64,000 bases of DNA from Pithys albifrons albifrons (lineage: Eukaryota; Chordata; Aves; Passeriformes; Thamnophilidae). A model generated the notes under the pieces. That model saw only the letters and a list, made by a program, of their open reading frames with translations, had not been told where the DNA came from and did no database searches. Below are positions 52,430-63,800 of the stretch, in pieces. The stretch lies in NCBI RefSeq assembly GCF_047495875.1, contig NC_092460.1:4521520-4585519 (forward strand), read 5' to 3'. The position numbers and the translations under genes are program-made. Positions within the stretch are counted from its first letter, which is position 1. Each line of letters starts with the position of its first letter.

Positions 52430-52740
52430 GGCTTTAAATGATGTCAAGAACCACCACAACGATATGGTTTTTACATAAATAATAATTAATTACATGTAAA
52501 TCGGGTTTTCCCCACCCCTTCCATTAGCATCGTCTTTGCTAAGCTCTCTGTCTTGTTTCTGTCCGCTCACTCTGACTAGTTGAATGGCAGCAGACATCAT
52601 TTGCAATGCTAACGTCAGATACGGGTCAAAATGGACAAGGAAAACACAACCCGGGGTTTTATCAATGCAATAACAACCAATTCTGTCTAGAGATGGCAGC
52701 ATTCTGGGGTTTAACCTCTCCACTGCCACATAGCAAGAAA
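52430..52740. promoter_or_regulatory. Candidate conserved non-coding element
   Basis: This stretch contains ACATAAATAATAATTAATTACATGTAAA-type AT-rich homeodomain/forkhead motifs. Unique sequence of mixed composition follows, with intact CpGs (CATCGTC, GTCCGCTC, AACGTCAG, TACGGGTC) in an otherwise CpG-poor area. Retained CpGs outside islands suggest constraint or low methylation. Confidence 0.25.
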
Positions 52741-54757
52741 CACCAGGAATTTACTTCTCTGGTCTCCTGTTCTGCTATTTCTTACTTATTTTCAGCCCTT
52801 TCCTCCTCCTGGCCACTCTCTTTTTTGCCCCCTCTCTCCCCTTTCTAGTGTTTACTAAAGCATCTGGTAGTGTTTATCTCCCAAAACACAGGAGACTGCT
52901 GTTTTCATAGATATGTAACTAGAGTAAAAGCTTTAATCTTTGTTGATGTTGGACTTCTGGATTAAAAAATAGTCATAATAGTGGAAAAAGTTAAGATGAA
53001 ACAATATTTCAGCATAGTACACTTTTGAGACAGCATCAACAGAAAACCCCTCACAAGAAAAGTTACCATCTCCTTCACAGGGAAGGCTGAACTCGGGGGA
53101 AGAGCAGGACAGGGAGTGAGAGGACCCATCTCCGTGACATGGGACTGCTTGTCCTGCTGGAAGCTGAAAGTGTGGCATGTCCTCACAGGCATTTCTGCAT
53201 GTGCTCCTGCAGCAGGAGTTTAAGCAGACCTAGAAATGCCAACAAGATGTTAGAAATCTCTTTACTTTGCTGGCTTCAGGGAGCAGGAAGGGAGCTGGTG
53301 TGGCCTTCAGCAGTCAGCCTACATGGATTTTGTAGCCCCTACAGAATGAAGGTTGTCCTGGGGGCAGAGGAGGACATGGTGTTTTGGATTTGGTCTCGCT
53401 CTAGAGAAGCACATTGGTTTTCTATGGAAACTTCAGAAATGCTTAGATTGGATTAATTAGAAGTTGTCAAGATACAGCAAGAAGTGTTGCTGTCATCAGA
53501 GAGATGTAGAAAGCGTTGCAGAAATTGGGTAGCAAAAGGCAGGTAGGTGTCTGCTATCTGTAGATCTTATCTGCTGCCTTCCTGGGGGACTAGGCACTGT
53601 CCCAAACTTGCAGCAAAGTCAGCTATGTTGGAAGCAGACCTGCAAAATCCGGGTGGCTGCTGCTTTCCTAGCAAGAATATATTCAGTTGCTAATATTGTA
53701 AATGTTTTGTGGTACATTTTTATAGCAATAGCATTTATGTAACTTCAGATTTATGTAATTTAATTTAAGATCTTTATGTAATTTAAGATTTTAAACTAAA
53801 TGCCTTAATTCAGGTGCTATCTACTCTGACTTCCACCCTCGCCCTCCTGCCAGGTAAGGTGTAAACCTGACTGTAACATCTCTAAACGTCTTGGGATAAA
53901 ACATTTTTGGAAAGCCCTCACTTTGGGAAGGCAGTGAGGTGATGAAAGGGAGCTTAGCTTGTAACTTTGTTAAGGCAGTAATGAACCGAGCTAATGAATT
54001 ACCTAATGTCACCTTAGGATAGGTCTGTGGCTGCCTGTCACATAGCAGCACATCAAGCTGGAGATGCACAGTCGGTCTCTCCTAACCTTTGTACCTCCTC
54101 CCGCTAACCAGGGAGCTGGTTCTGTAAAAGACCAGGCCTGTGGAGTCCTGCAAACTGAAGTGTAAAATATTAATAAGCTAAAGAGGATCTGGAGGTGTCA
54201 GTGAGGCTCTGGCATAGCACAGCCATCAGGGAGAGCACTGCTGGTCTCTGCACAAAGGGAACAGCAAACGGCTTCTCCACAGAAAATTTCACCCAACCAA
54301 TTTTTTTTTGCATGCAAAAATGCAGATTCAGCAGCACCAAAACGGTCTGTGCACACATGCCAAACTTGTCATTTATAAAAACTCAAAAAAGCACTGACAA
54401 ATGCTGAAGCTGTTAGTTTTGACACTTCTGACATGAAACACTTTGATTTTTCATTTTGAAACTACTTTGTGTTCAAAATGTCCTTTAATTTTATTTTCAA
54501 GCAAGGGGGGTGTGTGTCTTTTCTTATTCCCCCAAAAAATCAAAATTGAAATGAAATCTTCAGATTGACTCAACATGAAATAGTTCTTGGATTTTTGATC
54601 TTACAAGTTTTTTTTTCCTTAGATGTGTTTGGCTTTGAGTCACTTTTTACACCCCAAAATGTGCCAGTTGGTTTTATCAAGAGCCATAGTGAACATCAGC
54701 CCCTTTGAAGGGGCATGGCTGGCACAATAGAATACTTTTTGTGGCTGTTACTTGTGG

Positions 54758-54782
54758 AAAAAAAAAAAAAAAGAAAAAAAAG
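54758..54782 (+). repeat. Interrupted poly(A) tract
   Basis: A run of about 15 A, one G, then eight A. No recognisable retrotransposed gene precedes it, so I call it a simple repeat and not a retrocopy tail. Confidence 0.8.
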
Positions 54783-55589
54783 AGGCTTGTTCTTGCTTTC
54801 CAGGAGATTGAGTTCATTTTCTATCTGACTGGGATAAATAATAAACAGTAATTTTTTTTCTGCCGTGAGGGATTGTGTTACGTTATCTGTTTAAACATTC
54901 CGTTACATTTTAGTAATGTGAATAATGATTATTCCTGTGTTTCTGAGCTCTCCCTCTTGGCTGAGGCGCCGGAGGTTCAGGAGACACCTGGCATTGTTGA
55001 CAGAGCGCTGAACTTGAACGCCTCTCACTGTGACAGGGCAAGCCCAAATATTTTGGGAAGAGTCCTTGTTATGTTACGACAGGGGTTGGTAGCACTGATG
55101 CCGGGGATGGGTTTTGCTTCAATACGGAGCTGATTATGCTTTATTATTCAGGGAACAGCATGAACCTTTGACAGGCGGACTGCTGGGAGAAGAGGGATTG
55201 GACTTGGGCATTTCTTATTTGTAGGATGTGCTGAAGGTCTTCTAAGAGATGCCATGTCTTGAAAGAGGCCAGGAGTAAGAGGCTCTGAAAGATGTTTTTT
55301 GGTGGCCAAGAAAGTGTGAGAAATAAAGCTTTTGGGCAAAAATAATATAAATGTTTAGGTCCCTATCTATAAACAAGTACCTGGGGAAGAGCTTGTATTA
55401 AAATACCTTTTTAATCATATTTTCTGTCCCTAAAGGTGTTGTTTGCTTCCTGCAGTGTACATATTCCCTCTTTTATTGGCTCCCTCTTCTGAAGTCAGGC
55501 TGCATCTTGGTAGTGCTTTATGCATCTTCAGTACTGCACAAGTGTCCAGCTCCTAGTGTTTAATCGGTCACAGGCTCTCAACAAGATTG

Positions 55590-55780
55590 GATGTCTTGTG
55601 GTGTTTGCCAATTCACGTACGGCACATAATTATATTCAGGAAGCAATAGGAATTAAATGACATTAATTCCCATGAATATTCATTTAAGAATCTCAACCAA
55701 ATTCAGGCAGATTAATAGTCCAATGCAAATACAATGGCTATTCATTGCCCCCAGAGGAAAAGGAAATAGGTATTGGCTGG
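55590..55780. promoter_or_regulatory. Candidate enhancer: POU palindrome, octamer and SOX motif
   Basis: ATGAATATTCAT at 55672-55683 is a perfect 12-bp palindrome of the form bound by POU-factor dimers. A perfect octamer ATGCAAAT at 55723-55730 abuts ACAATGG (55731-55737), a SOX core in antisense. TAATTA/ATTAAT homeodomain cores surround them (55627-55632, 55662-55667, 55711-55716). It lies about 2 kb upstream of the putative FOXP1 CpG island. The motifs are read directly; enhancer function is inferred. Confidence 0.4.
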
Positions 55781-57200
55781 CAGCTCCGGACAAATGGAAA
55801 TGTGCTATAGAAAAGTTATCTCTGGGTGGCTTCTGGTACAGCAGTGGCTGGAGGGACACCTCCAGGAGTAAAGAGGGTTAGTGTGGGTATGGACATGGGG
55901 AGCCTTTCCCATCCACTGAGGAACCTGGAGGAAGTTGGGGTGAATCCAAAGTTCATGTCTCTGCAAAATCCAAAGCAACTCTGACTGCAGTGAAGCTGCT
56001 CTGGACCCACAACAGAACAAAACATCATTTATTTTGTGCCTGACTCCCATCACCCTGTGTGGAGGACAGCCTCCAGCCTTCTCTCCCTGGATCATGGTGC
56101 CGCAGGCGGCAGAGCCATTTCTCTCCCTTATGATCAGCAGTGACCAGACTGTGCTGCTCGCTGCCTCCTCAGCCCCAGCCAGACTGGCACTGGCCCTCGG
56201 AGTGGCTACAGGGCAGCCCCATCCTGCCAGGCACCTCCTGGCACACGGAGGCTCCGTTCTGCTCCAGCTTGTCCCCTCCACGCAGGCAAGGACATGGTTT
56301 CCGTGGCCAGGGAAATAAGGAAAGTGTAACAGCAAAAGCAGATGAGGGATGAAAGCATGTTTGCAAATGAAGGGTCAGAGTTTGGAATGCTGGGAAAAAC
56401 ACCCAAATAACAACAGTTAATTTTAAATAATATCTGGGTCTGGCTATAGCCCTCATTTGGGAGATTTCTTTTTGTCAGACAAGCCAGCTTGCCAACTTGA
56501 GACCTTAGCTGTGTCACATCATCCCTTTGTTGGGATTTTCCCAGTTGGAGAATGGATCCTGCTTCCACTGAAGTTGGTACAAGTGTTGCCAATAGTGTTG
56601 GGTTCAGCCTTTAATCTCATGTTTATACCTTCTACAGTTCCTCCTCATAGCTAAGTAAATGCTTCCTGTCCTTAAAGTTATCTGAGCAAAAGAAATGTCC
56701 GGTGTTATTTTTACCTTGCATGTATACCATGTGATGGGCAGAGCTACATTTTCTAGCTTCTTGAAGATTGTTGCCAGACTGATCTGACTTGCCCTGACTA
56801 CACCCAAAACAAGGGAATGAAGAAAGCAGCAACCACTGGCTTCCCAAGAAAGGGTTTTGCCATGAGCTGCAGTATGAGTGTACTCACAGGACTACTTCTG
56901 CTTGGGCTTATTTGAAACAATGTCAGACAATCATAAAACCAGTACATTTCTGTTTATGCCTACCAGCTTTTTGGGGCAGTGCATAGTGTATCTTAACTTT
57001 TCATGCCTGATGTAAAATGTAGACTAACAGCTGAGTACCTGCATGGGCTTTGCACCTACGCGGGAGTGCCAAGTGGGCCAGGAACCCGCCGTGCAGCCTG
57101 GTGATGTACTCTGCAAAGCCTCATAAACCAGTGACTAAAGCGGAAAGGAGTCCAAAGCCTGGCTCCTGGGATATTGGAGGTGTGGCATTACAGTAGCTTC

Positions 57201-57739
57201 GAAAACATTCTGACTGTATAACAAGTAACACCTATAATTACAGAGGCGTCATCACCTTCATAATTTTTATTTTTTTAACCTAACAAGCTGTAGTTGTAGC
57301 CTGTGTACATCCCTGCCAAAATCTGCCAAGCATTTGCTCTTGGGATGGTTCTGCCGGTGGTGGGAATATCAAGCATCTTTCTCCAGGCACTTGTAAAACA
57401 ATACAGCAGTAAACAATTCAAGTACAATTAGCAGCTACATCGGCGGAGGGGGAGGGAGAAGTCCCACCGCTAGTATTGTCTATGGAATTAATCATGTTTT
57501 ACAGAGTTGATGTACTGGTTTAGATTTGTGAAGTTAAAAACAGGGCATGAACAAGTTTCCAATAAACGTTTATCTGAGGATGAAACGTAAAACAAATATT
57601 TTTTTAGGGGGGCACTAAGGGGGAGAGTGTTTAAAAAACGCTCTTTTACCGTATTTAGCTCCTTTTTCTTCCTACTGAAGAAAGAGATGAACTAAAAAAA
57701 TTTAACAACAGACGCTGAAGGTGATGGTGTTTGCTTTTT
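57201..57739. other. Non-coding sequence immediately upstream of the CpG island
   Basis: AT-rich and non-coding. It has GGCGTCATCACC-type, GGAATTAATCATG and AAAACAAATATTT (forkhead-like) motifs and a G-rich block (CGGCGGAGGGGGAGGGAG) near 57440. It has no ORF of note. It may be part of the distal FOXP1 promoter. Confidence 0.3.
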
Positions 57740-58739
57740 AAAGCGGGTGATCCTGCGGTGTGTCGTGCGGTTCGTGGCTGGAGGAGCGGGACGAGGAGCG
57801 CTGCGCTCCCGGCACCGAGCGCTCCCCGCCGGCCCGCACGCACCGCTCCGGCGGCGGCGCGAGCATCACCTCCGCAAATATTTATTTGCAGCGATTTTCC
57901 GCTCTTAATTATTTAAAATATAATGAATTAGGCATAAGTACCTCGCTATTAGGGTAATTCCAGGTGTTAATTGCTGCCGGAGCGGCTCCCGCCGTTCCGT
58001 CGGGAGGTGGCGCCGCGGGCCCGGCGCTGCTGCCGGAGCCGCCGGGCCGGGGCACCGGGAACGGGGAAGAGGATGGGTCGGGCGCGGGGCGCCCGGGGGC
58101 ACGGATCACCCCGCGGTATCGCTTCTCGGGATGTGTGAAACCTTCGTCCCCCGACCTCCGGCTCAGTCCTGCGGGCAGGTACACGCGATCGCCCAAAAAA
58201 ACCAAGGGATGGAAGAATCCCGGGCTCTCGCGGGTCAAGAAAAGAGTTTTTTCCCCGAACGAGCCGGTCGCTCGGTAACTCCGCGGCCGCCCGGGAACTT
58301 CGCTGCCTCCCGCCCGCAGCGCCGGGCAGGACGCACTCCATCCCCGCCGGACGCCCCCGCCCCTCCGGCCCCGCGGGGCTGCCGGCGGCGGACCGGGGTC
58401 CCGGGCAGGGCAGGGGGATGCCCGGGGTGACCCGCTCCCCCCGCCTGGTCCGGCCGCCGCCAAGGAAGCCCCCGCGCCGCCGGAGGCTCCAGCTCCGCGT
58501 TAAGGCCGTCGGTGCTGTTAAAATTCCCGGTGCTCGGAGCCCCACGGCTAGGGCAGCCGGGGGGTCTCGGCTCTGCCCCCTCTCGCCCATTCCCCGCGGG
58601 TGCTGCCACCGGGTACTCTCCGCGGGAGCTCTGACGGCGCGTCCGGGACGGGGCACCCCCCCGGGATGCGGAGCCACGACCCGGGGCTGTGGCGGCACCG
58701 GGGCCGCCCCCGCGCTCAGCCCGGCCCCGGGGCAGCTCA

Positions 58740-58832
58740 GTCCCGCTCAGCGGCCGATGCGCGCCGCTGCGCACCCGCGCAGTGTATCTGAGCGGGGCTG
58801 GCGAGCGCTGCGGGGGAACGCGGGCGGCGCAG
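58740..58832 (+). other. FOXP1: Putative non-coding first exon A of FOXP1 (3' end at donor)
   Basis: GGCGCAG|GTAAGG at 58832/58833 is a strong splice donor. Upstream is an NRF1-like GC palindrome region (GCGCCGCTGCGCACCCGCGCAG split around 58757-58780) that could mark a start site. The exon start shown is a guess; only the donor can be supported. Confidence 0.35.
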
Positions 58833-59181
58833 GTAAGGCAGCTCCGCGGGTACCCGCGGAAGGCAGTCGAGGGTGCCCCGCGGGGCTGGCCCTCCCTCCC
58901 TGTCCCCCATGGCTGCGGAAAAGTTGGTCGGTGTGCGCAGCGCTGTCCCCCGCGACGGGGCGGCCCCTCCCGCTGTGCGCGGGGCGCGCAGGGCCGCGCA
59001 GCGCCCACACTTTCGCTTCCCCGCGGGGCCGCCCCGCCTCCCCCACCGCGGCCGCGCTCCGCGGGGCTCCGCGCCGGCGGGGCTGCGGCCCCGCATCCCT
59101 CTCCGCGCTCCCCCCTCCTTCCATCCTCCCGCTCCCATTATTTTATTTTTTTTATTATTATTTTTCCCTTGCGCCGAGCCT

Positions 59182-59210
59182 TGTTTACCCAGCAGGTGGA
59201 TGTGACGTCA
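59182..59210. promoter_or_regulatory. Forkhead, E-box and CRE motif cluster
   Basis: TGTTTAC (59182-59188), CAGGTG (59193-59198) and the full palindromic CRE TGACGTCA (59203-59210) lie within 29 bp. Motif starts are spaced 10-11 bp apart, about one helical turn. The forkhead site allows FOX-factor input, possibly FOXP1 autoregulation. Confidence 0.55.
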
Positions 59211-59284
59211 GAGACTGACAACAGCAAAAAATAACAACATCTCCCTCCGCGGGGGTGTCGCGGCCGCCCCCGGCCCTCCCGCGC

Positions 59285-59345
59285 GGGGCTGCGCGGGGCG
59301 GGGAGGGGGCGCGGGGCGGCGCGGGGCGGGGGCGCGGCGGGGCGG
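59285..59345 (+). promoter_or_regulatory. G-quadruplex-capable G-run tract
   Basis: At least eight runs of three or more G are separated by one to five bases (GGGGCTGCGCGGGGCGGGGA and onward). This fits the intramolecular G4 pattern on the + strand and gives several SP/KLF GC boxes. Confidence 0.6.
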
Positions 59346-59384
59346 CGTGCGGGGCCCGCGGGCGCGGCGCCGGGCGGAGGGGCT

Positions 59385-59540
59385 CTATTGTTATTTACCG
59401 AGCGGCGGAGCACGCCGCCGCGCCGCCCGGGCTCGGCGTGCCGGAGGGACGGGAGGGAGGGACGGGACGGAGGCAGCCCCGCTCCGCTCCGCGCCGCCCG
59501 CCCGCGCCGCGCTGGGCAGCGGCAGGGCCGAGTCCTGCGG
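59385..59540 (+). other. FOXP1: Putative non-coding first exon B of FOXP1
   Basis: It ends at the consensus donor CCTGCGG|GTGAGT after 59540. The segment begins near CTATTGTTATTTAC (59385-59398), which carries a SOX core and a TATTTAC forkhead motif. A purine-rich GGGAGGGA tract follows. The start is approximate. No ATG with a meaningful frame is present, as expected for a 5' UTR exon. Confidence 0.45.
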
Positions 59541-60097
59541 GTGAGTCCGGCGCCCCCCGACACTTTCCCCGCTCCTCCGCCGCTGTTGCACTTTTCCCCC
59601 CGCCGGCCCCACGTGTCCGGCCCCCCCTGCCCCCTCCCCGGCCGCCGCCGCGGTACCGGCGGGTGCGGGGGGATGCGGGGCGGCGGTGCGCGGGTGCGGA
59701 GCCCCCTCCCCGGGCTGCGGGGACGCCCGCACGCCCTCCCCGCCCACTTTGGAAACTTCCCCCCCGCCCTGTTCCACGCGCACCCCCCGCCCGCTGGGAT
59801 GCGGCGCCTCCCGCCCCCCTCCCATCCCATCCCCACTCGCGCTTTCCGCGTGTTTTCCGCCGGGTCGCCCCGCGCAAGGGACGCGCACTCCCCAACTTCG
59901 GCGCTCGGGGCAAGAAGTTGCGGTGGGGCCGCGCCCCCCCCCCCCCTCCCCCCGCCGGCCTCACTCCCCCCTTCCCGAGCACCTGTTGCGGGTTTCCGCC
60001 CGCGCAGCCCCTTCCGCAGGCGCGGACCCCGCGCCGCGCATCCTCCCCCAGCGCGGGTCCCCCTCTGCGCCCATCCCCTCCCCCCATTCCCTCATTC

Positions 60098-60113
60098 CTT
60101 TTTTTTTTTTTTT
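60098..60113 (+). repeat. Poly(T) tract in CpG island
   Basis: A run of T inside GC-rich sequence. Just upstream at 59934-59956 is a C-rich homopolymer-like run. Both are likely length-polymorphic. Confidence 0.8.
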
Positions 60114-60198
60114 GAGACGAACTGTTTGAATAAACACCCGCGCCGCCTCCCCAGCGCGGCCAACTTCTCGCTGCGCGGGTGCGGACCGCGCATCCTTC

Positions 60199-60202
60199 AC
60201 GC

Positions 60203-60236
<34 letters not shown>
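60199..60236 (+). repeat. (GT)n/(GC)n alternating tract
   Basis: Uninterrupted alternating purine-pyrimidine sequence: CGCG, then (TG)n, then (CG)n and TGT. Such tracts favour Z-DNA. It lies about 90 bp before the donor at 60325, so it is in or just upstream of putative exon C. Confidence 0.85.
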
Positions 60237-60239
60237 CCT

Positions 60240-60325
60240 ACACCCCCTCCTTCCCTCCCCGGGGTGCGGATCCTCGGGACGGAGCCGCGGCTCGCTGCGC
60301 GCCGCGGAGCCGCCGCCGCTGCCCG
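60240..60325 (+). other. FOXP1: Putative non-coding first exon C of FOXP1
   Basis: It ends at the strong donor CTGCCCG|GTAAGT after 60325. The upstream part includes GC-rich sequence just after the GT tract. The exon start is not determinable. Confidence 0.4.
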
Positions 60326-60759
60326 GTAAGTAGGGGCCGCCCCGCGCACCTGCGGCCCCGCGCAGCGCTGGGTACGGGCTGCCGGGCGGCGTGTCCGCGC
60401 CTCCCTCCCCTCCCCACCCCCGCCGGGTTGTGCTTTGGGGTTTTTTGGTTGGTTTTTTTTTTCCTTAAAATAAAAGACCGCCCGAGCGAGAGGGGCCACG
60501 GGCAGGACTGCGCGGGGAGCAGCGCAGCCCCCTCCGCCCGCCGCGCAACTATTGATGACCCGACGCGGAGCATCGTCGGGCGCGCTGCGGAGAGCCGCGC
60601 TGGCAGCGAGGCGTCTGCTGCCACTTCGCTGTAATGATTTTAATTGCGTGTTTTTGCTTTGAGTGAACCAAGCCGAGCGAGATTACTTTTTTTCTCCCCC
60701 CTCTTTTTTCCCCCTCCTTTCCCCCCCGGTTCTCCCCAGGGCTGGCGGCGGCCGCAGCG

Positions 60760-60890
60760 CGCAGCCCTCCCGTCCCTACCCGAGGGATCAGCCGCCTGCG
60801 AGCGCTCTCTGAGCCGCTTCTGTAGAGAAGCTGGAGCCCAACTTCTGTGCTCAGAAGTTTAAGGTTTCATTTTTAGTAACTGCTCTCGGA
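60760..60890 (+). other. FOXP1: Putative non-coding first exon D of FOXP1
   Basis: CTCTCGGA|GTGAGTAA after 60890 is another good donor, at the downstream edge of the CpG island. It is preceded by a pyrimidine-rich stretch and CAG at about 60738, so it might equally be an internal 5' UTR exon with an acceptor near there. Confidence is low without transcripts. Confidence 0.3.
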
Positions 60891-63800
60891 GTGAGTAATG
60901 GATGTGTACTGCTTGTAGCGTGCTGTCTACGCTATGTAGCCTGCTGATTTCTAGGGTACTGGATGATTCTAAATATTAAAAACAATTATCTAAATTGTGT
61001 TTCCTTTCTATATAGTTTTTCTAAACTTGCATTTTACCTGCTTTGACCAAATGTTGATGTCACTAGTGACAGCTGCTTAATTAGGCAAAGTTGCAAGCAT
61101 GTCATTGAAGAAACTTTTTAGTTGTGCTGTTAATCCGTGATTTGCTTTAATATTTCAGAAAATAGGCGTTACTTTTAGTTTAGTATTATCTTTACAGTTT
61201 CTGTTACTGCTGAGAAGCTCCTACGTTTTGTAAGTTTGAGAGAGCCTGAAATAACTCAAGTTCGCAGAGAAGCGAGAGTGGTCAGAGAAGTACCGTGCAT
61301 CTCTACAACTAGATGTTGGGGAGGATGGGGAAATCGAGGCTACTGGTTTCAACTTCTCTCCTCTGAAGCTTTTCCCCTGCACATTTTACTTGAACTGTCT
61401 CCCAGCCATATTGAATGGACCAGGGCACTGGGGGAGGAAGCTCTTCACTAGTTACCATTCAAAAGGTGTCGGCTAAAATCTCATTGCAAAAAGGTATTGT
61501 AGCTTTAACATCTTGCATTGGCAGCATTCTTCCCCCTTAGTCTTTGGATTAGTCATTGTATGAGAGACAGGAAAAAAAAATCACTTTTTTTTTTTTCTGG
61601 AAAAAGTAAAGTAAACAGCCTCCAACAAGTGAACCTTGACAACCCAGATTAAGGAAGGCAGGAGAGATCAAACAAAGCTGCTGCTGGGCTGTTGTCAGGA
61701 GCTGCCTCACTGAAAGCTCTGGACTATTCGATCAGGCAGCAAGGCTATATGTTCACTTATGCAGAAATGGACCATTACAAATGCTGATCTTTGTTGTGAA
61801 ACCAAAGGATAACTCTGAGAAAAAATAACTACTATTTCAAACAAGGCTTTCTGTTGCTTACAATTTTGACTGCAAAGTTAGGCTTTTTTGTACATAGTCT
61901 GTGTTTTGGGTCTAGCATTTGTTTTTTATTTTTTTTTAAATGATAGTGGTTTAGAATGTATTGTATACACTTTCAGAGAGACTTAGGATTTTATTTCATT
62001 TCTGCTGTTGAGGCTGTCGAGAAGAAGGTGGTCCAGTAGTGTAATGTTGAAAACTGTAAAAGTTCTGTGGAATTGAGCTTTTATTTCTGGACTTCTGAAT
62101 TGTGAGGAAACATGGATTTATTTTTTTCTCTGTGTGTAAGTTCTGTGTTGCTGTTTAATAGAGGAGTTTGGTTGTGATTAAGCCTTGTATGTTCTATGAG
62201 TGTGTTCTCAGAGTTTGGAAAACTTATAATATCCTTGCTTCAAACATATTACCAACCAGTTGGGATGGACCTTGTTTTTGATACACTGGGATTTTTACGA
62301 AACTGTGTATAAAGTGTATTCATGGCTGTATCAGAGAGACTGTGTTACTGTGTAGTTTTTTAGTGGAAATAGCAGTAAAGAGTATTAACAGACACTTGAT
62401 TTTACTTCAATAAAAAGTTAGGATTTAAGTAGTAATCAAACTGAACCAGGGGGAGTGAGGTTAGTTTTGTTGCGTGACAGTTTCAGGTTTGTGTTCAAAC
62501 ACTTCACTGCAAACTTTACAAATATGTCCCTTTCGTTTCTTTAAGGTCTTCTAAACAATGGAAATATCTATTTAAAAAATAGACAAGGAAGAGGCTATTA
62601 CCCTGGTATATATTAATCAGCAGGCAGACCAAGTGCACATCTACTGAAGAATTAAGAAATAAATCCCAAACCTTTTTGCATAAACATTTCTTTAATTAGT
62701 AGTGCAGATCACACAATGAGTACTTTATACTTTCTGTAAGGTAAGGTTTCATAACTGTCCTGCACAACTTATTCTAAAGCCTGTAGATTTTTATGGTATA
62801 GACTTTAATTAGACAATAAAAAAGTATGTGCATTAAACATGCTGTGTATGCTATTAAGCCACTTTGCATAATATGTAATATTTTTTAACATCTATAAACA
62901 TTTTCTGCTTAAATCAGTTCCACCAGTTACTGTAACACAGATGGTTTTTGCCCTGGTAAGAGAAGGAGCAGGAAAGTTGAGCAGGGAATTATGCATTGGA
63001 CATTAGTGTGCAGCATATGCTGCAATACGAGTTTCTCATGGAGTGGATCACCCTTTTTTAAGAGCTGAAATTTACATTATCCTTGATTTGATACACAGTA
63101 AACATTTGTGGCTCCAGAATTATTCCTGTTTCATGGCATTGTAAAAATTAGGAAAAAAGGCTGGTAGTAAAAAGGCAAATTTATGGAATGCATCTTAGCA
63201 TTTGGTGTTTGTACTGCTTGGGGTCATTTATATTGAGAGGTTGAACTGGATAATGCAATTCCTTTTGTGACATATCTATTGATCATGTATTTGTATATCA
63301 AATGGAATAATATATGCACACACGTATGTAGGATATGTATGTTAAACACAGTTATTTCTGCAAGGCTGTCCAGTTATTTATAGGGCATAATGATACTTCT
63401 GTCATCTTAAATTTTCTCTGAGAAGCTTTAATAAATTTAAATAGATTATATGCTGTCAGAAAATAGTATAAATTTTGTTTACGATTCACTTGCTTTAAGG
63501 TACTTATACTAAAGAAGCTCATTTAACCCCAAGACTGAGGAGCATTAAGTAGTGAGAGGAGTCTGCTGAAGAGCTGCTGCTGCCCTTTGCTCTTGTGATA
63601 ATCTTAAATTACTACAATTTAATTGCAACTTCAAGGCACTGAGTTGAAATATTTCTATGCAGCTGAGCCAGGGCTGAAGAAGACTCGGTGAGGTTTTCAC
63701 AGGTGTCTCCTGGAGGCACAGTGTTTGTTCAGGCCTTTCCTGCCCTTCGGAGCACATCCAGCACAGCATGGAGTGTACACTGACACAGCGCTGGTGCCTG

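Larger units (their letters stand above)
30556..57200. other. EIF4E3-FOXP1 intergenic region, no convincing gene
   Basis: About 27 kb without a recognisable coding exon, tRNA or snRNA. Open frames up to 197 codons occur but have no recognised domain. Composition alternates between AT-rich sequence and moderately GC-rich old repeat-like sequence I cannot classify. Scattered candidate regulatory segments are listed separately: 32500-32660, 42080-42260, 52430-52740 and 55590-55780. Confidence 0.7.
57740..60850 (+). promoter_or_regulatory. FOXP1: CpG island, putative FOXP1 promoter
   Basis: About 3.1 kb of very CpG-dense sequence with sharp AT-rich borders. It contains a perfect CRE (59203-59210), forkhead motifs, G-quadruplex-capable runs (59285-59345) and four good + strand splice donors. 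No conserved protein is encoded; the long open frames result from scarcity of stop codons in GC-rich DNA. The FOXP1 assignment follows from vertebrate gene order EIF4E3-FOXP1 on the same strand. FOXP1 is a forkhead transcriptional repressor of brain, heart, lung and lymphoid development, and its known first exons are non-coding. An AT-rich pocket at 57870-57955 interrupts the island. Confidence 0.7.

Noticed and set aside
54758..54782. Poly(A) tract as tail of a processed pseudogene
   Set aside because: No recognisable cDNA-like sequence or target duplication upstream.
55805..56335. 176-codon minus-strand open frame
   Set aside because: No domain and no promoter. It overlaps open frames in several other registers.
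58418..59218. 266-codon + strand open frame (and overlapping 181- and 257-codon frames) in the CpG island
   Set aside because: Stop codons are rare in GC-rich DNA. The translations are Arg/Pro/Ala/Gly-rich in all frames and both strands, and no domain is recognisable.
59388..60329. 313-codon + strand open frame
   Set aside because: Same GC-rich artefact. It runs through homopolymer and GT repeats and across two likely splice donors.
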